Shown here one piece after another: positions 51,966 through 61,092 of a stretch of 64,000 bases of DNA; position 1 is the stretch's first letter; every line of letters starts with the position of its first letter. Below the pieces are notes generated by a model that ran no database searches, had not been told where the DNA came from, and was given only the letters and a program-made list of their open reading frames with translations. Made by a program: the position numbers and the translations under genes. The stretch is from Streptomyces leeuwenhoekii (GTDB lineage: Bacteria > Actinomycetota > Actinomycetes > Streptomycetales > Streptomycetaceae), in the NCBI RefSeq assembly GCF_001013905.1, contig NZ_LN831790.1, positions 4,726,001 through 4,790,000 on the forward strand, read 5' to 3'.

Positions 51966-51993
51966 CCTCCCGCGGACCTGCCCCGGCGCGCGC

Positions 51994-52509
51994 TCAGCGC
52001 AGCCAGGGCAGGTCCGCACCCGCTTCGCTGGGCTGGAGTCCCTCGGCGATGATCCGCATGATCTCGCCGAGGGACTTCTGCTGTGCGGGGGACAGCCGCT
52101 CGAAGACCGCGTGCCGTACGGCGGCCACATGGCCCGGCGCGGTCCGGCTCAGCACCTCGTACCCCTCGTCGGTCAGTACGGCGAACTGACCCCGCTTGTC
52201 GGACGGGCAGTCCTCGCGGCGCACCCAGCCGTTCTTCTCCAGGCGCGCGACGGCGTGCGAGAGGCGCGAGCGGGTGATCTTCGCGTGCCTGGCCAGCTCC
52301 GTCATCCGCAGCCGCCGGCGCGGGGACTCGGCCAGCTTGACCAGCAGGCCGTAGTAGATGTGCGGCATACCGGCGTCACGCTGGAGCTGGCGGTCCAGAT
52401 GGTCCTCCAGCAGGGTGGCGGCCTCGATGTACGAGCGCCAGACACGCTGCTCCTCGTCGGTGAGCCAGCGAGGCTCCTGCGCGGGTGCGGATGTGGGTGC
52501 CATGTTCAT
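51994..52509 (-). CDS. MarR-family transcriptional regulator
   Basis: About 171 residues. RVWRSYIEAATLLEDHLDRQ, the winged helix LRMTELARHAKITRSRLSHA, then RLEKNGWVRREDCPSDKRGQ and LTDEGYEVLSRTAPGHV form a standard MarR domain. Start at 52509 (ATG) or 52503. The promoter region between it and the divergent dioxygenase gene contains two TTGAA-type inverted repeats, candidate MarR operators. It may respond to the aromatic substrate of the adjacent dioxygenase. Confidence 0.9.
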   Translation of the reverse strand: MNMAPTSAPAQEPRWLTDEEQRVWRSYIEAATLLEDHLDRQLQRDAGMPHIYYGLLVKLAESPRRRLRMTELARHAKITRSRLSHAVARLEKNGWVRREDCPSDKRGQFAVLTDEGYEVLSRTAPGHVAAVRHAVFERLSPAQQKSLGEIMRIIAEGLQPSEAGADLPWLR

Positions 52510-52660
52510 GTATCCCACTCTACGAGACCGCTACTTGAAGCTTAAACAAAAGTGGCGTAGGGTGAGGAAGAGGTTGAAGTCTCAAGTTACTGCCGGTGTC
52601 GCGCGGCAGGCAGTTCACGTTCGAGTCCTCGTTCGCGCCCGACCCGAGGGAGCCGCCGTC

Positions 52661-53446
52661 ATGTCCGCCGCCGCCCCCGACCGCATGCCCGCCCTCTACC
52701 TCAGCCACGGCGCCCCGCCGCTCGCCGACGACCCGGTCTGGCCCGGTGAACTGGCCGCCTGGGCGGCCGGCCTGCCCCGCCCCCGGGCGATCCTCGTGGT
52801 CTCCGCCCACTGGGAGGAGGCCCCGCTCGCCCTCGGCGCCACCCGGACCGTCCCGCTCGTCCACGACTTCTGGGGCTTCCCGGAGCACTACTACCGGGTG
52901 CGGTACGAGGCCCCCGGCGCACCGGAGCTCGCGGAGTCCGTACGGAAGCTGCTGCGCGCCCCCGGGCGGCCGGTGCAGGACTTCCCGGACCGCGGCCTCG
53001 ACCACGGCGCGTACGTCCCGCTCGTCGAGATGTACCCCGGCGCCGACATCCCGGTCCTCCAGGTCTCCCTGCCGACCCTCGACCCCGCCGGGCTGATGGA
53101 CATCGGCCGCGGGCTCGCCCCGCTGCGCGACGAGGGCGTGCTGATCGTCGGCTCCGGCTTCTTCACCCACAACCTGGCCGCGCTGCGGCAGCGCGGGGTA
53201 CCCGCGTGGTCCGCCGAGTTCGACGAGTGGGGCCGGCGCGCGCTGGAGGAGGGTGACGTGGACGCGCTGCTCGACTTCACCCGCACCTCCCCGGCGGGCC
53301 TGCTCGCCCATCCGCGCAGCGAGCACTTCGCCCCCCTGTTCGTGACCATGGGGGCGGCCGACGCGACGGGCGAGCTGGACACCCAGCGGTCCGTGATCGA
53401 GGGCTTCTGGATGGGGCTGGCGAAGCGGTCGGTGCAGTTCGGCTGA
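52661..53446 (+). CDS. LigB/DODA-type extradiol ring-cleavage dioxygenase
   Basis: Two hundred and sixty-one residues from ATG 52661 with GAGGGAG upstream. ALYLSHGAPPLADD, AILVVSAHWEEAPL, GLDHGAYVPLVEMYP and GSGFFTHN supply the His/Glu metal ligands of the class III extradiol enzymes related to 4,5-DOPA dioxygenase. It would open a catechol-type ring with O2. Substrate unknown. It is divergent from a MarR regulator that is probably its sensor. Confidence 0.92.
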   Translation: MSAAAPDRMPALYLSHGAPPLADDPVWPGELAAWAAGLPRPRAILVVSAHWEEAPLALGATRTVPLVHDFWGFPEHYYRVRYEAPGAPELAESVRKLLRAPGRPVQDFPDRGLDHGAYVPLVEMYPGADIPVLQVSLPTLDPAGLMDIGRGLAPLRDEGVLIVGSGFFTHNLAALRQRGVPAWSAEFDEWGRRALEEGDVDALLDFTRTSPAGLLAHPRSEHFAPLFVTMGAADATGELDTQRSVIEGFWMGLAKRSVQFG

Positions 53447-54022
53447 GGGCTGGGTGCTCAGTGCTGGGTACTGGGTGCAGAGTTACCGGGTGCCGGCGCG
53501 GCGCCGGCGTGCCGGGTGCTGGGCGTTGGGGCGGTCCGGTCGGCCGCCTCGGTCCGGTCGGGCCGGCGCTTGATCGCCGTGCCTCGGGCGTCCGGGCAAC
53601 CCCGGGCCGGCGGGCGCCGTCTACGGGGGCGAGGCGCACCGTCTGCGGGAGGGGAAGCGCGCCGTCCGGCGGAGGGGAGCGGTGGCCGGGGCGGGGCCCG
53701 TTCCCGGGTGTGACCGGTGTCTCATTCGCACGGTGACCGGGGGTCCGCCAGGGCCCTCGCGTCACCCTCGACCCTCGCCCTGACCTGGACCTCCGGCGAC
53801 CCGTCGGTGCCCTATCCCGGCGTGTGACCGGACAGGGTACTGCATGATCAGAAAAATCGAGGGGCGGGTTGGGAATTCTGTCCGGATTCCAGTCGTTGTT
53901 TCCCTCGGATGCAGGGCACCCGTGGAGAGTCCGGAGACAGGTCCGGAGACAACCGCAACCGCAGACGCGGTGCCGAACATCCGAAGGACCACCCGCTGAC
54001 CCATCATCGCAAGGGAGCACGC
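53447..54022. other. Spacer and hrdD promoter region
   Basis: No gene. The first ~250 bp hold a low-complexity run with GGTGCTGGG-like units and a repeated GGTCCGGTCGG. The last ~190 bp are AT-richer (TTGGGAATTC at 53869-53878, then TTCCAGTCGTT) and contain the likely hrdD promoters. In S. coelicolor an hrdD promoter is read by SigE; GGAATT here is compatible with a SigE -35 element. GGGAG precedes the ATG. Confidence 0.5.
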
Positions 54023-55021
<999 letters not shown>

Positions 55022-55562
55022 GCCCCGCGCCCCGCACGTACGTGAGACGACCGGCCGCCGACGTGACACGCCCCCACCGCGTGCCGCACGGCGGCCCGGC
55101 GGTATCCGGGCCCCGTGGCCGGGAGCCGGGCCCGCGGCCCCGCGGCCTGGAGCCGGGCGGCCGGGACGGCCCGGCGGGTGTGGGGCGGTGTGTGCGGCGG
55201 CGGCGTACGCCGGGTGGCGAAAGACCGCGCAAACATGGCCGTGTAACGCTGCTTCAACTGTTCGAGGGCGGGAAAAAGAATGTCGGGCCCGCCGGACCGG
55301 CGAGTTCGCCGACCGGAGGACGGGAGCCACGCTCCCGGCCGCCCACGACCGAGACCCCCGTCCCGACGCTCTCCCCCCCAGCGTTGGGACTCCCCCCGAG
55401 CCGGGCTCGGCGCTCCTCCCCCCCGGAGCGCCGGAGCCCGGCTCCCCCTCTTTGCCGCTCATCCCCGCTCGTCCCGGCGTGTTCGGCCGCCCGGGAATGC
55501 GGATCACCTGGGAACGCGGATCGCCTTCGGAGAGCCGGGCCCTGAGTCCCGTCTGCCTGGAG

Positions 55563-55601
55563 GGCGGGTCACCCCGGACCTGAACCCCGGGGTGGCCCGC
55601 C
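55563..55601. terminator. 15-bp hairpin before the tetR gene
   Basis: GGCGGGTCACCCCGG (55563-55577) pairs with CCGGGGTGGCCCGCC (55587-55601) with one G-U. It is 540 bp after hrdD and 38 bp before the TetR start, so it may insulate that gene from upstream transcription. Confidence 0.6.
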
Positions 55602-55604
55602 AGA

Positions 55605-55619
55605 TGGCAGATTCTGCCA
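55605..55619. promoter_or_regulatory. TetR operator TGGCAGATTCTGCCA
   Basis: A perfect 15-bp palindrome (7-bp arms, central T), 20 bp upstream of the GTG start at 55640. Position and symmetry are those of an autoregulatory TetR operator. Confidence 0.8.
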
Positions 55620-55639
55620 TAGGGACATAGCCTGCCGAA

Positions 55640-56368
55640 GTGAGCAGCACCACCCCGATATCCCGCACGTCCCCTACCGAACGCCGTGGTTCCGCTTCGG
55701 CGGCCGCCCCCGCGTCGCTGACCGAGCGCCGCAAGGCCGAGACCCGGATGGAGATCGCCCGCGCGGCGGCCGGTCTCTTCGTACGCCGAGGGCTGCGCGC
55801 CACCCGCGCCGAGGACATCGCCCAGGCCGCCGGGATCGCCCCCCGTACCTTCTACCGGTACTTCGCCACCAAGGAGGAGGCCGTCGCCCCCCTCTACGCG
55901 GCGGGCGCCCAGCGCTGGGCCGAGGCGGTCCGCGACGCCCCGGCCGGGCTCTCCCTTCCCGGGGCGCTGGAGCACGCGGCACGCCACACCCTGACCCCGG
56001 GGGCCGGTGTGTCGGCCGCCTCCTGGGAGTGGGTCCGCACCCTGGTCCGCCTGGCCGACGACAGCCCGGCCCTGCGCAAGGTGTGGGCGGAGACCTGCCA
56101 CGGCTCGGAGCGGACCCTCGCCGAGGTCCTCGCCGAGCGGATCGCCCAGGGGGACGACAGGGCGGCAGCCGCCCTCGCGGACTCGGTGCGGCTGCGCTTC
56201 GCCGCCGCGGTAGCCGGGGCGGCGGTCAGGGTGGCCGTCGAGCGGTGGGCCCTGTGCGCGGCACACGAGGAGAGCAGGCAGGGGCCGGCCGCACTGGCCC
56301 TGCGCAACCTGGAGGCGCTGCGCGACTTCCCCTGGGAGGACATCACCGAGGCCGCACGGCCGCGGTGA
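55640..56368 (+). CDS. TetR-family transcriptional regulator (SCO3201-like)
   Basis: Two hundred and forty-two residues from GTG 55640. After a Ser/Thr-rich tail the HTH reads RMEIARAAAGLFVRRGLRAT, EDIAQAAGIAPRTFYRYF. The ligand domain is Ala-rich. From memory, the S. coelicolor gene at this place beside hrdD, SCO3201, represses development and antibiotic genes when overproduced. It is convergent with the WYL gene. Confidence 0.9.
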   Translation: MSSTTPISRTSPTERRGSASAAAPASLTERRKAETRMEIARAAAGLFVRRGLRATRAEDIAQAAGIAPRTFYRYFATKEEAVAPLYAAGAQRWAEAVRDAPAGLSLPGALEHAARHTLTPGAGVSAASWEWVRTLVRLADDSPALRKVWAETCHGSERTLAEVLAERIAQGDDRAAAALADSVRLRFAAAVAGAAVRVAVERWALCAAHEESRQGPAALALRNLEALRDFPWEDITEAARPR

Positions 56369-56437
56369 GGCCCCGGGCCCCGGCCTCGGGCCCGGCCCCG
56401 GGCCCCGGCCCCGGGTGCGGCGGACCGGGACCCGCCC

Positions 56438-57415
56438 TCACCCCTCCTCCTCCGTCGCCGCCGCCCGCACCATCCGTTCCCCCAGATCCCGGACGTGGCG
56501 CACCAGTTCCTCCGGCTGCCGCACGCGGAAGTCCAGGCCGAGCATGGCCAGCCGTACGGCCATCCACTCCAGCGAGCCGGACGCCGTCGTCCGCAGCACG
56601 CACGACCCGTCGTCCGCCGCCTCCGGCCGCCCCAGCCAGCCGGGCAGCCGTGCCGCGACGGTCTCCGCCGGTACGGCGAAGGCGACGACCAGCTCGTAGG
56701 AGTCGTTGCGCCGCTGCATCGACCGGCGCAGGTACTCCGCAGCGCTCCCCTCCGGCAGCTCGCGCGGCGTGAACCGGGCCCCGGTCGCGAGCGGTTCGCT
56801 GACCCGGTCGACCCGGAAGGTGCGCCAGTCGTCGCGGTCGAGGTCGTACGCCACGAGGTACCAGCGCCGCCCCGTCGACACCAGCCGGTACGGCTCGGTC
56901 AGCCGCCGCGTGCAGGTGCCGTCCCCGGCGCGGTAGGCGAACCGCAGCCGCTCCCGCCCGGCCACCGTCGACGCCATCACGGTCAGCGTCTCGGGCGCGA
57001 TGCCCGGCCCGTCCCCGTGGGTCAGCGGGGTCACCGCGGCCTGGAGCGTGGCCACCCGGTGCCGCAGCCGGGACGGCAGCACCTGTTCCAGCTTGGCCAG
57101 CGCCCGTACCGACGCCTCGTCCACCCCCTCCACCGCGTGACCGGCCCCGGCGCGCAGCCCGACCGCGATCGCCACCGCCTCCTCGTCGTCCAGCACGAGC
57201 GGCGGCATCGCCTTGCCCGCGACCAGCCGGTAGCCGCCGTCGGCGCCCTTGGTGGCCTGCACGGGGTAGCCGAGCTCCCGGAGCCGCTCGATATCCCGGC
57301 GGACCGTGCGCCGGGAGACCCCGAGCCGCCCGGCGAGCTCGCCGCCGGGCCATTCACGCGGCGTCTGGAGGAGGGAGAGCAACGTCAGGAGCCGGGCCGG
57401 GGTGTCCGTCGTCAT
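56438..57415 (-). CDS. WYL-domain transcriptional regulator (YafY type)
   Basis: Three hundred and twenty-five residues. N-terminal DeoR-like HTH: LLSLLQTPREWPGGELAGRL, SRRTVRRDIERLRELGYPV. The WYL domain follows at ~140-215, with RRLTEPYRLVSTGRRWYLVAYDLD and WRTFRVDRVS, and then a WCX-type C-terminal extension. It is divergent from the exporter at 57478, with a perfect inverted repeat in the shared promoter, so it probably controls both. Confidence 0.93.
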   Translation of the reverse strand: MTTDTPARLLTLLSLLQTPREWPGGELAGRLGVSRRTVRRDIERLRELGYPVQATKGADGGYRLVAGKAMPPLVLDDEEAVAIAVGLRAGAGHAVEGVDEASVRALAKLEQVLPSRLRHRVATLQAAVTPLTHGDGPGIAPETLTVMASTVAGRERLRFAYRAGDGTCTRRLTEPYRLVSTGRRWYLVAYDLDRDDWRTFRVDRVSEPLATGARFTPRELPEGSAAEYLRRSMQRRNDSYELVVAFAVPAETVAARLPGWLGRPEAADDGSCVLRTTASGSLEWMAVRLAMLGLDFRVRQPEELVRHVRDLGERMVRAAATEEEG

Positions 57416-57436
57416 GGTCCGAGCATGCCGCAGAAC

Positions 57437-57455
57437 TAGGACACGATCTGTCCTA
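57437..57455. promoter_or_regulatory. Operator TAGGACA-N5-TGTCCTA
   Basis: A perfect 7-bp inverted repeat in the 62-bp gap between the divergent WYL regulator and the DHA2 exporter, 22 bp from either start codon; the best candidate binding site of the WYL protein. Confidence 0.8.
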
Positions 57456-57477
57456 CTGGCTGCCTACTGTCGGGGAC

Positions 57478-59004
57478 ATGTCCTTCAGTCAGAAGCAGAG
57501 CACCGCCACGGACCCCGCCCCCGCCGGAGACCGGCGCCGCTGGTTCGCCCTCGCGATCGTGATGACCGCGGCCTTCATGGATCTGGTCGACGTCACGATC
57601 GTCAACATCGCCATCCCGTCCATCCAGCGGAACGAGGGCGCCGGCTTCGGCCAGATCCAGTGGATCACCGCCGGGTACGCGCTGGCCTTCGCCGCCGGCC
57701 TGATCACCGGCGGCCGGCTCGGCGACATCCACGGCCGCAAGCGGATCTTCCTGTTCGGCATCGGCGGCTTCACGATCGCTTCGGCGCTGTGCGGCCTGGC
57801 CGTGAACCCGGAGATGCTGGTCGCCTCCCGCATCCTCCAGGGCGCCATGGCGGCGCTGATGGTGCCGCAGGTCCTGTCGATCGTGCACGCCACCTTCCCC
57901 GCGCACGAACGCGGCAAGGTCTTCGGGCTGTTCGGGGCCATCGTCGGCCTGGGTGCGGTCTCCGGGCCGCTGCTCGGCGCGCTGCTGACCGAGTGGAACC
58001 TGTTCGGGCTGGAATGGCGGCCCATCTTCCTCATCAACCTGCCGGTCGGCATCGCGGGCCTGCTCCTCGGCGGCCGTTTCATCACCGAGTCCAAGGCGCC
58101 GCGCGCCCTGAAACTGGACCTGGTGGGCGTCGCCCTGGTCACCCTCGGCCTGCTGATGCTGCTCTACCCCCTCACCCGCGGCCGCGAGCTGGGCTGGCCG
58201 CTGTGGGGGTACGTCTCCATGGCCGGGGCGTTCGCCGTCTTCGCGGCGCTGGTGGCCTACGAGCGGCGCAAGGCGGCGCGCGACGGGTCCCCGCTGGTCG
58301 AACTGTCGCTGTTCAAGGTGAAGAGCTTCGCGGCGGGCATCGCCGTCCAGACGGTCTTCGGGGTCGGGCTCGGCATCTTCTTCCTGGTGTGGACGCTGTA
58401 CATGCAGACGGGGCTGGGCTGGAGCCCGCTGAAGGCCGGTCTGACGGGGGTGCCGTTCTCGATCGCCGTGTCCACGGCCGCGGGGCTGTCGGTGCAGAAG
58501 CTGGTCCCGCGCTTCGGGCGCAAGGTGCTCCAGGCGGGTGCGCTGGCGTTCGCGGCCGGCGTCCTGCTCTACGTCTGGGAGGCCGGGCGGTACGGCCTCG
58601 CCATCACCACCTGGCAGATGGCGCTGCCGCTGGTGGTGATGGGCCTGGGCATGGGCCTGATCGTGGCCCCGCTGACGGACGCGGTGCTGTCGGAGGTCCC
58701 GCGTGAGCACGCCGGTGCGGCATCGGGACTGATCAACACCGTGCAGCAGATGGGCAACGCGCTGGGCCTCGGCCTGGTGTCGGTGGTCTTCTTCGGGGTG
58801 ATCGGCGACCATCTGGCGCCGGCCCGGATCGGCCCCGCCTACGTCGACGGCTTCCGGCACGCGCTGGGCTGGGTGGCCGCCGTAATGGGCGCGATCTTCC
58901 TGCTGATGTTCGCGCTGCCGAAGCGGCCGGCGCAGCACCTGGAGGCGGCGGCCGGGGAACAGCTCCGGACGGAACACGACAAGGAGCCGGTGCCGGCGCT
59001 CTGA
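57478..59004 (+). CDS. DHA2-type MFS exporter
   Basis: Five hundred and eight residues, 14 TM helices. VMTAAFMDLVDVTIVNIAIP (motif D1), AAGLITGGRLGDIHGRKRIF (motif A) and VSGPLLGALLTEW (motif C) identify the EmrB/QacA family. GGGGAC precedes the ATG. The divergent WYL regulator and shared operator suggest drug-inducible expression. A 22-bp stem terminator follows. Confidence 0.93.
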   Translation: MSFSQKQSTATDPAPAGDRRRWFALAIVMTAAFMDLVDVTIVNIAIPSIQRNEGAGFGQIQWITAGYALAFAAGLITGGRLGDIHGRKRIFLFGIGGFTIASALCGLAVNPEMLVASRILQGAMAALMVPQVLSIVHATFPAHERGKVFGLFGAIVGLGAVSGPLLGALLTEWNLFGLEWRPIFLINLPVGIAGLLLGGRFITESKAPRALKLDLVGVALVTLGLLMLLYPLTRGRELGWPLWGYVSMAGAFAVFAALVAYERRKAARDGSPLVELSLFKVKSFAAGIAVQTVFGVGLGIFFLVWTLYMQTGLGWSPLKAGLTGVPFSIAVSTAAGLSVQKLVPRFGRKVLQAGALAFAAGVLLYVWEAGRYGLAITTWQMALPLVVMGLGMGLIVAPLTDAVLSEVPREHAGAASGLINTVQQMGNALGLGLVSVVFFGVIGDHLAPARIGPAYVDGFRHALGWVAAVMGAIFLLMFALPKRPAQHLEAAAGEQLRTEHDKEPVPAL

Positions 59005-59046
59005 CCCGGGGCGAGGGACACGGCCGGCGGGGTGAGGCCCCGCGAG

Positions 59047-59108
59047 GTGACGCGGGAACGGGCGGGGCGCGGCACGACGGTGCCGGGCCCCGCCCGCTCC
59101 CGCGTCAC
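59047..59108 (+). terminator. Long terminator hairpin after the exporter
   Basis: The 22 bases at 59047-59068 (GTGACGCGGGA, then GGGCGGGGC) pair with 59087-59108 with a single mismatch, and an inner GGCAC/GTGCC pairing closes the loop. It begins 43 bp after the exporter stop. Confidence 0.85.
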
Positions 59109-59199
59109 GGGTCCCTCCCGCCCCCGGTCCTCACCCCGACCCGCCCCCCCCCGCACCCGCCCGTTCATGTCCGTCTCCCCTTCCGCCGTGCCCGAACGT

Positions 59200-59270
59200 G
59201 TTTACTTCCGGGACATCACGGCGTAGCCTCCCGAGTGAAACCACACATTCGGGCACGGCCGGAGGTAAAC
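59200..59270. promoter_or_regulatory. fru operon regulatory region, FruR-like sites
   Basis: GTTTACTTCC (59200-59209) and GGAGGTAAAC (59261-59270) form an inverted pair flanking the probable promoter, and GCCCGAA (59190) pairs with TTCGGGC (59248). The right site overlaps the fruR Shine-Dalgarno sequence. DeoR-type FruR binds paired sites of this kind and is released by fructose 1-phosphate. Confidence 0.6.
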
Positions 59271-59274
59271 GGAC

Positions 59275-60036
59275 ATGTACGCGCCGGAGCGGCAGCAGGA
59301 GATCCTCCGGCTCGCCCGGGACGGCGGCCGGGTGGACGTGCTGTCGCTCGCCGAGACGTTCCAGGTGACGGCCGAGACCATCCGCCGTGACCTGAAGGCC
59401 CTCGACCGCGCCGGACTGGTCCGCCGGGTGCACGGCGGCGCCATCCCGGCCGGGCGCCTCGACTTCGAGCCGGACCTCGCCGAGCGCGAGTCGACCGCGG
59501 CCGGCGAGAAGGACCGGATCGCCCAGGCGGCCCTCGCGGAACTGCCCACCGAGGGCACCCTGATCCTCGACGCCGGTACGACGGTGGCGCGGCTCGCCGC
59601 CGCCCTCCCCCTGGAGGCGTCGCTCACCGTCGTCACCCACAGCCTGCCCATCGCGGCCCGCCTCGCGGACCACCCCGGCATCCAGCTCCACCTCGTCGGG
59701 GGCCGCGTGCGCCACCGCACCCGCGCGGCCGTGGACGCCTGGGCGCTGCGCGCCTACGGCGAGATCCGCGCCGACGTCCTCTTCGTCGCCGCCAACGGCT
59801 TCTCCGCCGAGCACGGGCTGACCACCCCCGACCTCGCCGAGGCCGCGGTCAAGCGGGCGGCCGTGGCCGCCGCCCGCCGCGTGGTGCTGCTCGCCGACTC
59901 CGCCAAGCACGGCCAGGAGCACTTCGCCCGCTTCGCCGGCCTGGACGACGTGGACCTCCTGATCACCGACAGCGGGCTGAGCCCCGACGACACCGCCGCC
60001 ATCGAGCGCGGCGGCACGGAAGTGGTACGCGCATGA
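59275..60036 (+). CDS. fruR: DeoR-family fructose operon regulator FruR
   Basis: Two hundred and fifty-three residues. APERQQEILRLARDGGRVDV and VTAETIRRDLKALDRAGLVR form the DeoR HTH with the family VHGGAI end. The DeoRC sensor domain has LDAGTTVARLA and ADVLFVAANGFSAEHGLTTP. It controls fruK and fruA, probably via fructose 1-phosphate. Its TGA overlaps the fruK ATG by 4 bases. Confidence 0.95.
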   Translation: MYAPERQQEILRLARDGGRVDVLSLAETFQVTAETIRRDLKALDRAGLVRRVHGGAIPAGRLDFEPDLAERESTAAGEKDRIAQAALAELPTEGTLILDAGTTVARLAAALPLEASLTVVTHSLPIAARLADHPGIQLHLVGGRVRHRTRAAVDAWALRAYGEIRADVLFVAANGFSAEHGLTTPDLAEAAVKRAAVAAARRVVLLADSAKHGQEHFARFAGLDDVDLLITDSGLSPDDTAAIERGGTEVVRA

Positions 60037-60980
60037 TCCTCACCGTCACCCCCAACCCGTCCCTGGACCGCACCTACGAGATCCCCTCCCTGGACCGCGG
60101 CGAGGTGGTCCGCGCGAGCGGAGAGCGGATGGACCCGGGCGGCAAGGGCGTGAACGTCTCCCGCGCGGTCGCCGCCGCCGGGCGGCGCACGGTCGCGGTG
60201 CTGCCGCTGGGCGGAGCGCCGGGCGCGCTCGTCGCCGACCTGCTCGACGCGCAGGGCATCGAGGTCGCCCCGGTCCCGGTCGCCGGGGCCACCCGCTCCA
60301 ACATCGCCCTCGCGGAGGCGGACGGCGTCCTGACGAAGATCAACGCGCCGGGCCCGGAGCTGTCGGCGGCGGAGCAGGAACTGCTGCTGGAGACGGTCCG
60401 GAGGCAGTCGCGCGGCGCCGACTGGATCGCCTGCTGCGGCAGCCTGCCCCGCGGGCTCGGGCCGTCCTGGTACGCCGATCTGGTCGCGCGGGCGCACACC
60501 GCCGGTGTCCGTATCGCGCTGGACACCTCCGGGCCGGCCCTGCTCCGGGCACTGGGCGAGCGGCCCGACGTGGTGAAGCCCAACGCCGAGGAGCTCGCGG
60601 AGGCGGTCGGGCGCCCCCTGGCCACCGTGGGCGACGCGCTGAAGGCGGCCGGGGAACTGCGCGAGCGGGGCGCCCGTGCCGTGCTCGCCAGCCTCGGCGC
60701 CGACGGCCAGCTGCTCGTGGACGACACGGGCAGTTGGTTCGGCCACGCCCGCGTCGACACCGTACGCAGCAATGTCGGGGCCGGTGACTCCTCCCTCGCC
60801 GGATTCCTCGTCGCGGGCGGCACCGGACCCGAGGCCCTCGCCTCCGCGGTCGCCCACGGCGCGGCCGCGGTGCGGCTGCCCGGCAGCGTGATGCCGGCCC
60901 CGGGCGATCTCGACCCGGCCGCGGTCACGGTCACGGCCGACGTGCCGGAGGACCGGCCCCTGACGGAGCCGGCGTCATGA
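60033..60980 (+). CDS. fruK: 1-phosphofructokinase FruK
   Basis: Three hundred and fifteen residues. LTVTPNPSLDRTYEI is the PfkB family start; GGKGVNVSRAVAAAGRRTVA is signature 1; NVGAGDSSLAGFL is signature 2 with the catalytic Asp. It phosphorylates fructose 1-phosphate to fructose 1,6-bisphosphate. Coupled to fruR, and 112 bp upstream of fruA across a C-rich spacer. Confidence 0.96.
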   Translation: MILTVTPNPSLDRTYEIPSLDRGEVVRASGERMDPGGKGVNVSRAVAAAGRRTVAVLPLGGAPGALVADLLDAQGIEVAPVPVAGATRSNIALAEADGVLTKINAPGPELSAAEQELLLETVRRQSRGADWIACCGSLPRGLGPSWYADLVARAHTAGVRIALDTSGPALLRALGERPDVVKPNAEELAEAVGRPLATVGDALKAAGELRERGARAVLASLGADGQLLVDDTGSWFGHARVDTVRSNVGAGDSSLAGFLVAGGTGPEALASAVAHGAAAVRLPGSVMPAPGDLDPAAVTVTADVPEDRPLTEPAS

Positions 60981-61092
60981 CCACCCCCCACCGCCCCGCC
61001 CCCGCCCGTACCACCCCCACCCCCACATCCGTCCCCGTCCCCCTCACCGCCCACCCCACGCCCCGGGCGATACGCGAGCGAAGGAGCCCGCG

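Larger units (their letters stand above)
55022..55639. other. 618-bp intergenic stretch
   Basis: No convincing gene. It contains GC-only runs after hrdD, paired GCGGATC-type repeats near 55500-55525, a strong hairpin (55563-55601) and a palindromic operator (55605-55619). Confidence 0.5.
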
